NCBI GenBank assembly: GCA_024036415.1
Contig: JAMWET010003181.1
Span: 62,001 to 126,000 of the forward strand
DNA length: 64,000 nt
Origin: Prochilodus magdalenae
Taxonomy: Eukaryota > Chordata > Actinopteri > Characiformes > Prochilodontidae
Reading direction: 5' to 3'
Below the pieces are notes generated by a model. That model did not search any database and was not told where the DNA came from. It saw nothing but the letters and a program-made list of their open reading frames with translations. The position numbers were made by a program, and so were the translations under genes. Shown here in pieces: positions 1 through 11,478 of the stretch (its first letter is position 1; every line of letters begins with the position of its first letter).

Positions 1-984
1 TACAGACAGGGACCAAACAGTGATTCGGAGCAACTACATCACAATATAAAACAATTTACCATTGTCTGATGGGTGAAATATTGTTTTACAGTAGTTTTGG
101 GATCAGGTTATTGCCTTAAACATATTTTTAAATACATGCAGGGCATTGTAATGAAATGTAGCTTCAATCTTCTGGAGAATTGATTGCTGGTTTACCAGAA
201 TCAGCACTGTAAATACTTGGCAAGAACCTTTCATGCAGGTTCACTGAGGTTTGGATAATAAATAGGTCTGGGGTTTGAGGTTTGGATAGTAAATAAAACG
301 GCTATGCTTTGGATCATTTGACCAGCCCTGTAAAGGAATACATGTTGGTAAGTTTCTCCAGAGACATTATCATATGAGGAGGAGACAGCTAGTCAATACT
401 AATATTAACAGGATAGCTTAACGTTTAAAATGCATCAGAGAATAAAGGACTCGGCCATTGCACATCTTCTATATTAATCACAAACTGCTTGTGTGCTGTC
501 TATTCTGTATATTTACAGTACATGGTATATCTGTGTTTATTTCACTGCATTGAATTTTATGTCAACACCTGTGTCGAGAGAAATTCCTTGGTCATCTGAC
601 ACTTAGCTAATAAAGATTCTGATTTTAATCCAATATCAGCCAATCACCTCATTGGTAAAGGCGCAAATTGGAAAAGCCCTTCCTTGTTTTGAAAAAGATG
701 CATTAACTTCTGGGTTTATAGGACCATGACTGGATATAACTGCGTGTGTTACTACAAAGGGAGCACCAAGTTAAACCACACCACTCTGGGTGATATGGTT
801 TACAACACCACTACTAAATTAATTAATCAAAATTTTAAAATGGTGGAAATACCCTTTTAAAAAATTCTGAAAGTCTAAAATAAAACATGGACTCCCCCTT
901 TGAGATATTGCCTTTAAAAGGCTGTCTCACTCTTACTTAAAATGCTAAACTCAGTTTCTTAGTGTCACTCAGGTTACAGGGGTC
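1..984. other. 5' flanking DNA without a recognised gene
   Basis: AT-rich sequence upstream of gbe1. Apart from a retroelement-like tail at about 475-632 I see no coding exon, RNA gene or structured repeat. No neighbouring gene could be identified on either strand. Confidence 0.5.
475..632 (+). repeat. LINE-like 3' tail fragment
   Basis: The stretch carries a short AT-rich tract, a segment reading GAGAAATTCCTTGGTC, and then AATAAAGATTCTGATTTTA. An 'AAATTCCTTG ... AATAAAG-TGATTCTGA' ending is typical of the 3' ends of several fish LINEs. No reverse transcriptase reading frame lies upstream in the window, so this would be a 5'-truncated copy. It could instead be chance similarity around a polyadenylation-like signal. 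Confidence 0.35.
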
Positions 985-990
985 GGAATG

Positions 991-1287
991 ACCAATGACC
1001 CCCACGTGGAAGCCCCCTGCATGTTTCCAAGGGCACTAGAACGGGCACATGATTGGAAAGTATATCATGCTCCTTCCTCCTTTCCAACAACTCTGGTGTC
1101 ATCTTAAAGATACAGTTTCAATTTGAGTTTTAAGCTGCGCATTTCCATGCCCAAACATGCGCTTTCAGACGAGTTAAACCCGACTAAAACCTGCCAGCTC
1201 CACAAACGGCATAAAAGCCACTGCCCACTTCAAGCGCACTTCAGGCTCTCTCCGCTCTGCACTCGATTGCTCAAGTCTGGCGCGAAA
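991..1287 (+). promoter_or_regulatory. gbe1: Probable gbe1 promoter and 5' UTR
   Basis: Upstream of the start codon there is a CCAAT box (992-996), a palindromic E-box CACGTG (1003-1008) and a TATA-like CATAAAAG (1210-1217). A TATA box at this place predicts transcription starting near 1238-1262, in the pyrimidine-rich stretch TCAGGCTCTCTCCGCTCTGC, which leaves a 5' UTR of roughly 25-50 bases. The E-box does not have the second half-site expected of a carbohydrate response element. The motifs are read directly; the start site and their use are inference. Confidence 0.45.
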
Positions 1288-1388
1288 ATGGCAGCAGATG
1301 CCGAGGATAATGTTTCTATTCCCGAGCTCAGTTCGCTTCTGCAAATGGACCCTTTGCTCAAACCATATGAAAACGACTTTAAGAGGAG
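1288..1388 (+). CDS. gbe1: gbe1 coding exon 1 (residues 1-34, last codon split)
   Basis: The exon encodes MAADAEDNVSIPELSSLLQM followed by DPLLKPYENDFKR and the first two bases of an Arg codon. The PEL-LL-DP-LKPY-DF-RR pattern is the N-terminal signature of vertebrate branching enzymes. The ATG at 1288 was chosen because it has A at -3 and G at +4 (GCGAAAATGG), lies just downstream of the TATA-like box, and gives MAA at the N-terminus as in mammals. The human protein has 14 more residues before this point, so the fish N-terminus is shorter. The exon ends AG|GTAAAG at 1388/1389; the Arg codon is completed by the first base of exon 2. This short N-terminal segment precedes the carbohydrate-binding domain. 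Confidence 0.95.
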
Positions 1389-3433
1389 GTAAAGTTTGCT
1401 TTTCAGTCTAACATTTGTATCGCACAGCTTGGTAATGACTCTGGCACGCCGAGAACATGTACATGACGACCGTTTCCCCTGTCTGCAAGACAGTTTACTT
1501 GAAGAAAACAAAATCTCATCTAAAGTACAGCCAGCTGATAGTACATTTTCGGGCTTGAGTGCTTGGCAGCGGGTAATATTCATCATGTTGCGGTTGTCAG
1601 TTCCTCCTCACGTGTCAGGACAAGATAGCGAACATGACCTTAATGTCTTCTTGTCAGTTAAGGTTAGCTTAACACACACAATACGTCTCTGCAGAAGCGA
1701 CATGCCCTTTAGCTTTCTGATAAACACGTACGACGAATTATGACCACACAACCAGCAAAGTTACTGAAAGCATCCGCAGTCGTTAGGCCACACTGCAGCT
1801 TCACTGAATTAGCTGTGCCTGCTAAACCGTACCGCTAGCACTGCTAGCTTCTCAGGATGAGATGAAAATTATTCTCCTGGCGTTTAAGTGTTCGGTTTAG
1901 GCAGACTTGTAATCTATCTTAGGTTAAAATCTAGCCTGAGGGGGAAAAAAAAAAATAATAATAAAACGGTCTAAGCGGGTCTCCTTCACCCGCAGCACTT
2001 CCTCTAAGTTTGAGAAGCTGTGATGCATTGCAAAGGTGACGCCCCCTTTAAGTATCGCGATACTGCGATAATCCAATTCAACAGTATTAATTGTAAACTC
2101 TTCGTATTGATACATCCAGTTGTTTAGTGTCCTTTAAATGGGAATAAATACTCAATTTCTTTCAAAACTTCAGAGTGGTTAAATTTGTGGGATAAAGCAA
2201 AGCCATTAATTAGGGGGCATGAAAAATATTAAATATCACAATATCATGTTTTTTTGATCCTGTATCGATTCTCAAACACAATATACCTTTTCAATTAATA
2301 ATTTACCATCAGTGTTTTCTGGCAGACAGTGAGTGGCTCAGTTTGTGCTACGTAAATTCTGGACCACTAAATGGCAATGTTCTTCAGCTAGTAGAGTCTT
2401 CCACGCCAACTTAAACAAGCAGTATTAGCGTTAGCAAACCTATGCATATGGCAGTGTTTTTGTTTGTACTATGACAGTTTTTCTTAAAAGTATTTTTTAC
2501 AAACTGTGATGTATCACAATATATTGAATTGTACCCCATGTATCTTGATATGCTGATGTATAGCCCTAGGACTGTCTGCACTGGTATTTGCTAGCGTCCA
2601 AACCATCAGGATGGTTGCTGTGATAACAATGTAGGCATTAGTAACTATACGTTGCAAAAAAACTTTTAGCATCCTGGATTAGACATGGCTTTTCTTCGTC
2701 GTGAGTAATGCAAAAGACATGTTAAAATTTGAGCACCCCTGTTGAGAGAAGCAGGTAAAAAAATGATTAGAATCACTTTTTTAAACATTTCCAAATGTGG
2801 TTTCTAATCCACAAAAGATTTCATGTGTTTCATGTGAATTATTTTTTTTTGACTGTCCAGACTATCAGGGTACAATCTTGATCTGCCAAAAATTGGATTC
2901 GACTCCAGGTGCATTCCAATCGCCCTCAAAAACCCTGCACAGGGCACTGCACAATGCATTCACACTTTTTTAAGGATGATTCCAAGCCATAAGGGAAAAA
3001 AAAGTTCCATTGGAAGTGAAGATCAAAGTGGACAAGGTTTACCCTAAGTTTACTCTTTAGCTGTCACAGGTGTGGATATGATGAGTAATATTGTTGGACG
3101 CTCCAAACAAAGGTATTTATTAACTGCAGGCCCCCTAACTGACATGTGGTCAAGCATGTAGGGACACAACCATACTGCTTGGAGACCTTGTTAAATAGAG
3201 TGCAACATCTGAAATTATTTTTCCAGTAGTGGTAATAGGAACCTGAGGTTGATACAAATATAGCCATTTCATTTACTTGCCAGCACAATACGTTTTAGTA
3301 CACAGCTTTTGAAATGTATGTTTGGAACGTAGATGTGTTGTTGTTATATGACTGGTATGAAATCTATGAGAACATGCCAAAAGTAAACTTGAAAAGCTGT
3401 GCTGGAATGAAAATCTTGATTGTAGCCTTGGAT

Positions 3434-3626
3434 CAGTGTTTCTCAACCCTGGTCCTGGCTGGACCCTGCAACATTTTAGTGCTGTCCCTTCTCCCAGCAC
3501 ACCAGATTCACCTTATCAGCTCATTAACATGACCTTTCAGAGTTGGTGCAGAGGGTGTGTTAAAGCAGGGATTCCACTAAAATGTGCAGGTCAGAGTACC
3601 TCCAGGACCAGGGTTGAGAAACACTG
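3434..3626. mobile_element. hAT-type MITE with 8-bp target site duplication
   Basis: A 193-bp element with perfect inverted terminal repeats of about 25 bp: the left end begins CAGTGTTTCTCAACCCTGGT and the right end finishes with its exact reverse complement. It is flanked by CCTTGGAT on the left (3426-3433) and CCCTGGAT on the right (3627-3634), an 8-bp target duplication with one mismatch, as expected for hAT transposition. It has no coding capacity, so it is non-autonomous. A diverged relative lies at 55230-55425. Confidence 0.85.
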
Positions 3627-6600
3627 CCCTGGATGATTGATGTCGGCTTTAAAGTTTGACAAGTGCACAAACAACATTGACGCACTTTTCTTGGAGCAGT
3701 GGTTTAGAATTAGACCAGCTTTTAACTTCATGATGCAGATTGTTAAGTTTTGTTCATAGAATTAAATCATAGCTTTAAAATTGATGCAGTGATGTCTGCA
3801 AATTTGTAGTTAAATGAGCTTTAATAGTAAGTTAAGATAACAATAAGCTGCGTGTTATAAACTGTTCATGTCTTAAAGTTCAAGAAGGTCTGTATTTTGC
3901 TCAGGTTCTAATCTGTTACTTATTACTTCAAATTATTGTTTACAGAATCAGTGCACACTCCTCACTGTCATTTTTACATATCATGTTACAGCAGTATTTT
4001 GTCTAGGGCTGGGCAGTATTGTTATTATGGTAAATGATGCCACAATACAGTATTCTTCTCTGTATAGATAACAGATAGCATTAGTTCTTGTGCAAGTATG
4101 ACAGATGTTAAGTCAAAATTATTGCATTGAGTTTTTGATACTGTTTCTAAAAATGCACTACTGTTATAGCAGTAGCTATCATAACATCATGAATTTGGTA
4201 AATACATGTATCACAGTATTATATTTTTGTCATATTGCCCATCTCTATTTTTGTCCCTAATAAACACTATAGACACTATAAACACTACTATAAACACGTG
4301 TGACTGCATTTTCTCATTTTGTACTTTTCGCACTTGCTTACTGTTGTAGAAGTACATGCCTCTGAATCAGCACAAATGTAATACACTTGTCTTGCTTTAG
4401 GTCAGGTGCTCATAATGTGCTGCAGCACCTTGCTGTGGTAATATCTGAATTGGCAGCATTCGTAGATGGGCTTTTGATAGCCGAGTAATCAAACCCTTAA
4501 TTTTAAAGGGAAATTCCATTGATTTTTCAAACTTTCTCCATAATTCAAAGTCATTCAAAGTGGTTTGATGTAAAACGATTAATTCTAAAGACACTTACTG
4601 ACGCAGATTTTTTTGTAAAGGTGGTGATTGGAGCTAGAGTTTAATAATATAATTTTAATAATATAATTGTGCAAATAGACATTTTATTTATTATTCTATG
4701 AGACCGGTAACCCTACACATGGGTTTTATGTAATGCTGCTGGCTAATAAAATAGTGCTAAATCTGAAAAAACAATATTCTTTGGGGACTATTAAAGTCTC
4801 CTGTCTATACCTCTCTACTACAAGTATATTACAAAATTATGTTTTATGTCAAAACCCTAATAAAATTTCAGGTATCGTGCAACCCATTGATGACCTTTTC
4901 AATGTAATATCATTAAGGAAGGTAGCTTTTAGAGAAACTCTTGAAATGTCTGGTTACTATATCCACCAATGTGCACAATTCTGACAAAGGTCTAATAGAA
5001 GGCAGCATTTCACACCGAACATCATATCAGTGTAGTCCTTTTATAATATTGGTGGAAATTCCTTTTAAAGCAGGAGTGCCCTTAACTTGCAGTTCTTGAT
5101 TGTTTGATTACTCCCTGTGTTGATGTAGTATAGGACACCATGGTCATGCACCCAATCATTAGTGAAAATGATGAACAGAATGTCTGCGGTATTCATCCCT
5201 GATATTCACAGTTCTCACCCCCATCCCCTGCTTTGTAGCTAATTCCATAGCTACCCTGGCATAGTCCCCAAACAGACGTTTACCACTAATCAAGTAGAAT
5301 TCGCTCATTTTGATCCCAGTTTGAGGTAGAGCTGTTTTTATCAGATGTCATGACCGGTGCCAGAAAGCCCTGTGGTGGTGAAATAGAACTGTTTTATAAT
5401 GTTAATTACCATCAAAGGCTTGAGAGGTTGTCTCCGAAGGATCCTAAAATAGGAAAGGCTACTAATTTTACCTTTCTCCGGGGAGCTGTTTTAAAGGTCA
5501 ACTCGTTCCGTATAAAATGATGTGAAATGTGTGTCAGACGCTCGCTAAGGAACATTCTCCTGGGACGCAGGGCGAGCTCTGGTTATTCAAAGAAGATTAC
5601 GCCGTTCTTTGCTTCGTATACTACTCTTATATCAGAGTCATATTGTAATCTCTATTTAGCGAGTTCTCTATGTGGCTTTTTCAAAGAGATTTCATGGAAT
5701 TATTTATCTGTCGGCCAACTCGCACGAGGCCTTTTTGGGTTAAATGACTGACCTTATTGGACCCAAAGCAAATTATCCCTGGAAGCACACTCACAGGTAC
5801 AGGAGGCCCATGAGGACTACCGCTGCCTGTTGCTTGAGAGCAAAGTCTAAAATGTTATACTCAATGCCCTGGATAGCTACAATGTGCTAACTTGCCTGGC
5901 AGACTGCCAAGTGAACCAAAACAGGCTAAAGCAAGTGTGTGTGTTTTCTTCCCTAGCTTTTTTTCATGAATATTTAATTTTGAGGTTTTCCCTGAGTGGA
6001 ATTATTAATAGGATGGCATGTGCTTTCAGGACATGTAATTGAGTGTAATGAGTGAACCCCACCAAGCTTTAGTCTTTGCATTACCATTAGTTAAGAGAGG
6101 AAGCGGAGTCAGCTGGCTTTTTTTTCTTTTGGCTTAGCTTCAAGAGGGAATACAAAGTGAGGGGAAAATCAGATAGTCAGAGAGATTTCTCTCTGAGAAT
6201 AAGTTGAAGAAGCTCCATGTTTGATTTATTTTTTTTAATGTCTAAATTAAATATTTGGAAAACCAATAATTCATCTGTTGTTAGTTTCTAAAACCAGGAG
6301 TACTCTGGTAATGAGAGATGTATGTTCTAAACTTTAGAGTCTTTATTTTGCCAAGTATGTTACGCATAGAAAGAATTTGTCTTGGTGAGAGCATACATGC
6401 ATGACATGCAACAACAGTCTGTTAACCAGTATTTCCCTAAAAGGACAAGAACAAGAAGATACAGTAAATAAATTTAAGAACAAAGAGCCAGGAAAGTTAC
6501 AAGAAGGTATATGAGTATCTGTATGTGGGTATTCTATGTGCAAGTGAGTCTGAGTAGACGTGCAAGAAATAATGTGTGCTAAAGTCATGACTTAAAATCT

Positions 6601-7079
6601 ATGTATATTTTATTTTCTAAAATTTTATTTTAGCAAATATAAATTGTGAACTAAAAATAATAGTAATATGACATTTAAGATTATATGTACTTGAATGCAC
6701 ATATTAAGGAAATGTGCAGCATTACCAAGATAAACAACAAATGTCCAAAAGTACACTTCTCATTAACTCAGCTTCTTTTAAGCTGCACTCTTTGCTGACA
6801 CATGTTCAGTTGCACTCACACAGCTGAAATCTCTATTGGGTGAATGGGATGCTCTACAGCAGCCGCACATGAAGCGCCAAGCATCAGTTAGGAGTATAGC
6901 CTGGCTTCCTAGTAGAAAGGCATCTTGAAAGGCATCTTAAAAGACATGGCAAACAGGATCTGGTGCTTGAGGCGTGGTCATAACTGCTGTACCATTTAGG
7001 GTGGAACAGGAAAAATCAAACAGGAAGTTTCAGCAATCAAAAAAGAGTGTTCTTTACTGAGCTACCTATAAATAAACTA

Positions 7080-7401
7080 CCAGTCAAAAGTTTAGACACA
7101 CCCATCTAAATGGATGATGTTGGTTATCTTAAAGACTTTACAGGACTGCATCTGAAACAATGCATGTCCTGATATACCACATGTACTCTTGATGTTATAT
7201 TTTTGCCATAGTGCCGCAATATTCATGACGGACCGACCACCACTGCAGGTCCACAAAGCTGTTTTATCCTCCTGTAAAGCTCCACTCTGGAATTTTCTGT
7301 AGTACTGTTTTATAGTGTGATGCCTTCACTGTCTGTCTAAAGTAAAGCATTAAACAAAATAAGGGAAACTTTATAGGAGCCCGGTCAAAACCTCTGACTG
7401 G
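7080..7401. mobile_element. Tc1/mariner-type MITE
   Basis: A roughly 320-bp non-coding element with inverted ends: CCAGTCAAAAGTTTAGAC on the left and the complement of GTCAAAACCTCTGACTGG on the right. Each end abuts a TA dinucleotide (7078-7079 and 7402-7403), the target duplication of Tc1/mariner elements. The left end matches a terminal motif (CAGTCAAAAGTTTGGACACACC type) very common in fish genomes. A related end lies at 63707. Confidence 0.7.
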
Positions 7402-9040
7402 TAATATATGCGTTATGGTAGAAGGACTGGCACGGCTCGTTAGCAGCACTGGGTTTCAGTCTGGGAGCTATGTGATGTAGGCCAGCCCATCCCACTCTGT
7501 TGCTCAGTATTCCCTGCCACTTTCTGGCCCTGTCACATCAGCATTATTTGTGACCACGCACTGTTCTGTGGCTAAGGTACTATGCACATTAGATTGGGAA
7601 TATATAAAATAAATAAGCAAGCACACTATTCATTTTTTAAATAGCGGTCTTATTTATATCCCCTTTGATTTAGCAGAGAAAGGTAAGTACCCACTCTGTT
7701 CCAATTAGGTTATCATTTGAAAAACCTAAAAATATGTTCATAGGATTATTATTTATTAATTATAATGATATAACCCAGCAAGCCAGCGAGTGATCTAATA
7801 AAGGCTGAACAAAGCTTTTATGTGAAAGCCTTTTTTTTCCTCCCCTTTCATTTATTTAATTTTTAAATGTGGGCAAACTTTGTTGCATCACAAGTGTTTT
7901 ATTCTACCTTTATATTCCATTTTGTGCTATTGTTGCTGTTGTGTGTCCTCACAGGATTCACAGATGTGTATTGGGGAACGCTGTCTTTTGTGTCGACCTG
8001 CCCCAAAATCAGGTTGTCTAGTTTAAACTGGCTAATTAATTTTCTCCCAAAGCGGACAAATAGGACTATACCACTTAGGGAGGGCACTGCCAGATTAGCC
8101 CTCTACCAAAATATCGATTTGTTTTTAGCACTAGTGTGTTCTTGTGTTTACATGCGTGGGAGAAAGGTGGGTCAGCAGCAGCAAGACATTTTCATAAGTG
8201 CAGCGTTGCTGGGCACGGTAACCGGGCCGAAACCTTTCAGGCTCACTGGGAATTTTCCCAATGCTCTCGGTCACCCACTCTGGCACTGATATGATCCATC
8301 ACAAGCATATATTGGGATATTTTTGCTACGTCACCTACCCTTATTTCCCATCCCCTGTTCCCCATAGACACATGATGATGATCTAGTTCTTTCTCCATGT
8401 TTGTCCTGCATGCTTCATTTTGGCGTGCTGTTCATGCTGAGTGTTTGAGGTTACTTTTAGCGGTGCCTGAGTAAGATCTTGGCCCTCGCTGTGGATGAGC
8501 CTGTGTGGCAGTTCCGGCTCTGACACAGCATGGGTTCCAACAAACCATAGACGTGCTTCCCGCACCTGTCTGGCCCATGAAAGACCCCCACCATAAATAA
8601 TTTTACATAGGCAGGCACCACAGCGAGTGTCAGTTAGCTGTTGATCAAACCTTGCACGAGACGGCCCAGTGCACCAGCAGGGTTTCTCATGAATGTAAGC
8701 GTCCAACTCCACAAGCTTGTTCAGAATCATGCTGAGTCTAACCGGAGCAGCACAGTGCCAGGACTACTGATGACTAATTCAAAAGGGACCCGGCAGCCCC
8801 ACAGCTGGGGTGAATTTCATTAATGTTCCAAAATCTTTTTGCTCGGTTACAGAGGCCCATGTGAAGGTGTAAGACAGTATTAATTGATTGGATTGATGAT
8901 GATTGGGGATGTGCATTCCTTCTTATTTTGATATTCGGTTTACCTTTCCGTTAACATTAGGCTGTGGGCTTACTGTATTAGGTGATGGCCCTGGTTGGAT
9001 TGATGGATGTGTTGGATTTCCAACATGTCTGTAACAACAC

Positions 9041-9104
9041 ACACAAGTGGGGGCACCGTGATCAGCACCCACCCCGGTGCTGATCATGGTGCCCCCACTT
9101 GTGT
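9041..9104. repeat. Near-perfect 29-bp inverted repeat (hairpin)
   Basis: Arms 9041-9069 and 9076-9104 are reverse complements with a single mismatch, separated by the 6-base loop CACCCC. The left arm starts ACACAAGTGGGGGCACC and ends GATCAGCACC. The mismatch would be a G-U type pair in RNA on one strand. It sits immediately upstream of a Tc1-like remnant, and the origin is unclear. The hairpin length is compatible with a pre-miRNA-like fold, but nothing shows that it is transcribed as one. Confidence 0.9.
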
Positions 9105-9119
9105 ATGGTTTGTTGACAA

Positions 9120-9285
9120 TGGTTTGTTGCCACATGTCTAGAAGGATGGTGTTACTCCATCTACACCCTTGCTGTCTAAAGGTATCATCACGTATTGTTC
9201 TGGGTGATCTTTATCTTTTTTCCCAAATAGCTTTGCAGTCTGACACTTCCTACTGGGTGCAGCCACTCTTTTGATGATGAGTGTA
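9120..9285 (+). mobile_element. Tc1/mariner-like remnant (3' end)
   Basis: The sequence CACATGTCTAGAAGGATGGT resembles the 'CACACATCCAGAAGGCCTGGT' portion of the Tc1-like copy at 50706-51333. It then jumps to a terminal region reading CTTTTGATGATGAGTGTA, which matches the right end of the copy ending at 14935. It appears to be an internally deleted, degraded member of the same family, with no reading frame left. Confidence 0.45.
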
Positions 9286-10751
9286 CCGTCTCCATTTTTG
9301 CATGATGAGACACAACAAATACCCAGACACATTTTCATTTGATAAAATTGTTTATTTTTGCCTTTTCTTATTCATAGTAGGCAAGTCTGCCAGCTTACCA
9401 GCTGCAATGTCCGTTTCTTGGCCATCCAAAGCTCGTGCCTGTTATCTAAATCATGTTTGTGGAGCACAGTCCCTGCTGGGAAAGCCAACGTAGTCCAGCA
9501 TGGGTGGTCACCAGCAAAACCTGTGTGTGTTGTGGTTAGGATGCAGGTATATTGGTTAGCCAGAGGTGTGAGTGTGTGGGTGTAGCGGCTTTGCGAATGA
9601 ACTAATCACCTCTCTCTTGGTTCCTGTTCTGTACATACAGTCATGTACGGTGTTTCGTTTTTGGTGATCTGCTTTGCCTTCTTGCTAATACATTTATTTA
9701 TTTATGGCAGCGTGTCCTTTGCATGGCCTTATTGAGTTACAGTGTGGCTCAGTGTCGAGGTACAAAGGGAGAATCCTCAGTAATGCCAAGGTCCTGACTG
9801 CAGTAAGACTCTGGCCTTAATAGAATGCGGGGCGTGTTGGCCTGCCTGTGTTTTTGCAGTGAGAACATATAACTCCTCCAGCTGTTCTCCTCAGTCAGGC
9901 CTGCCCTGAACACCTGTGCAGATAATAGATGGGCTAAGCTGAATGCTTACAAACTGCTGGCATTGACTCAAGAGCTTTGGATTTCATCAGCCTGAATCTT
10001 GACTCTTTTTGTGTTGCTGTTGTTTTTAGATTTATGGCTGAAGTTTCTCTGCTCTGATTTCTTTTACTGAGGCCTGGGATGTATACCAGCGGCTGGCAGT
10101 TCCAGTTCTTGGACCTATTTTCAGTTTTGTGTTTATGCCAGGGAACTGCTCACATCACTGTTATTAGGTTTTACCATAGTGTTTTTGTTTGCTCACACTG
10201 CACAGGAGTGTATTCCTGGGAAGCATGACCTCTCTCAAGAATACTGTCATTGTGATATGTAGGCTACTGTTCCCACACAGCAATTTCTGCTATTTCTGGA
10301 CTGCATAACTCTTCTTCAGACTGTAAGGAGTCAAAATAATGCAAAAAAACCTCCCAATGTGTAAAACTGTAAAAACGACTTCTCTTTATAATATTTATTT
10401 AGAATCTCTTTAAACTTGAACTCATCTGAGATGGAGATGCATATTCCTTTCTAGGCTTGTATGACTAATTTTAGCTCAAGTGATTGCAGCTCACATAGCT
10501 GATGCTGTGTTTAGGTCATGTGACCAGCATTGGTTTATGCTTTTAGTCAGTTTGACAGGTTATTAAATGCATTACCTGACAGATGAGCTACTGAATGGAA
10601 CTGAATCATGAGGGATCATCATACTCTTTACATTATTGTGATAAATGGTGATTCTCTGAGCATGAACTCTGACTGTCTAACAAAGTGAGCATAATTAGAT
10701 CTGTTCAGTTGAATTTAGCACAGTGCAGCTTGTAAAACATTAAATAATATG

Positions 10752-10789
<38 letters not shown>
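10752..10789 (+). repeat. (TTG)n microsatellite
   Basis: About 12 copies of TTG directly abut the left end of the fold-back element that follows. Confidence 0.95.
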
Positions 10790-11478
10790 ACACCCACCAG
10801 CTACTTTATTATGAACACCTCCTTGAATCTGCACATTCTCAATTTTATCAGCTCTATCTACTATACAGGTGCGCTTTGTAGTCCTTCTGTTTCTCTGTGT
10901 GCTTTGTTAGCCACCTTTCACCCTGTGTCAGGACCCCCACTGGACCACCACAGAGCAGGTATTATTTGAGTGGTGGATTAGACACAGCAGTGCTGCGCTG
11001 GACTGAGAAACCAAAACTTCTAGCCAACAGCGTCCAATAGGCAGAGTCCTGTGACCACAGATGAAGGACTAGAGGATAACCAACACAAACGGTGCAGCAG
11101 CAGATGAGCCATCATCTCTGACTTTACATCTGCAAGGTGGACCAGCAAGGTAGAAGTGTCTAATAGAGTGGACAGTGAGTGGACACAGTGTTTAAAAACC
11201 TTGATCTTACCGACTCGTACCAGCACAACACGAACTTGCCACCGCAACCGGGTCACTACAGTGCTGAAAATTATCCACCACCCAAACCCACCCAATACCT
11301 GCTCTGTGGGGGTCCTGACCATTGGTGGAAAAAGGGGTAATGAAGTATGCAGTGAATTAGATGGACTGTAGTCTGTTACCATAGAACTACAAAGTGCACC
11401 TATATGGTAAGTGGAGCTGACATAATGGACAGTGACCATAGCAAGTAGGTGAACCTAATGAAGTGGCCGGTGAGTGTA
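10789..11478. mobile_element. Fold-back element with long inverted arms
   Basis: The left end reads TACACCCACCAGCTACTTTA and the right end is the complement of TAAAGTGGCCGGTGAGTGTA with a few changes. Matching continues inward for about 230 bp on each side: the left arm's ACTTTGTAGTCC region pairs with the right arm's CTACAAAGTGCACC, and CCACAGAGCAGGTATTAT pairs with AATACCTGCTCTGTGG. A central spacer of roughly 200 bp separates the arms. This is a very common fish repeat with CACTTTATTAGGAACACC-type ends. The open reading frames inside it have no recognisable product. Its superfamily is uncertain; TA at both ends would fit a Tc1/mariner-type target. Confidence 0.75.

Noticed and set aside
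7867..8289. A 140-codon open frame on the + strand with a hydrophobic leucine-rich start
   Set aside because: It lies within intron 1, matches no family I know, has no good start context and shows no exon-like splice signals with a neighbour. The length is plausible by chance across 64 kb.
11020..11439. A 139-codon open frame on the - strand
   Set aside because: It lies wholly inside the fold-back repeat at 10789-11478 and resembles no transposase.
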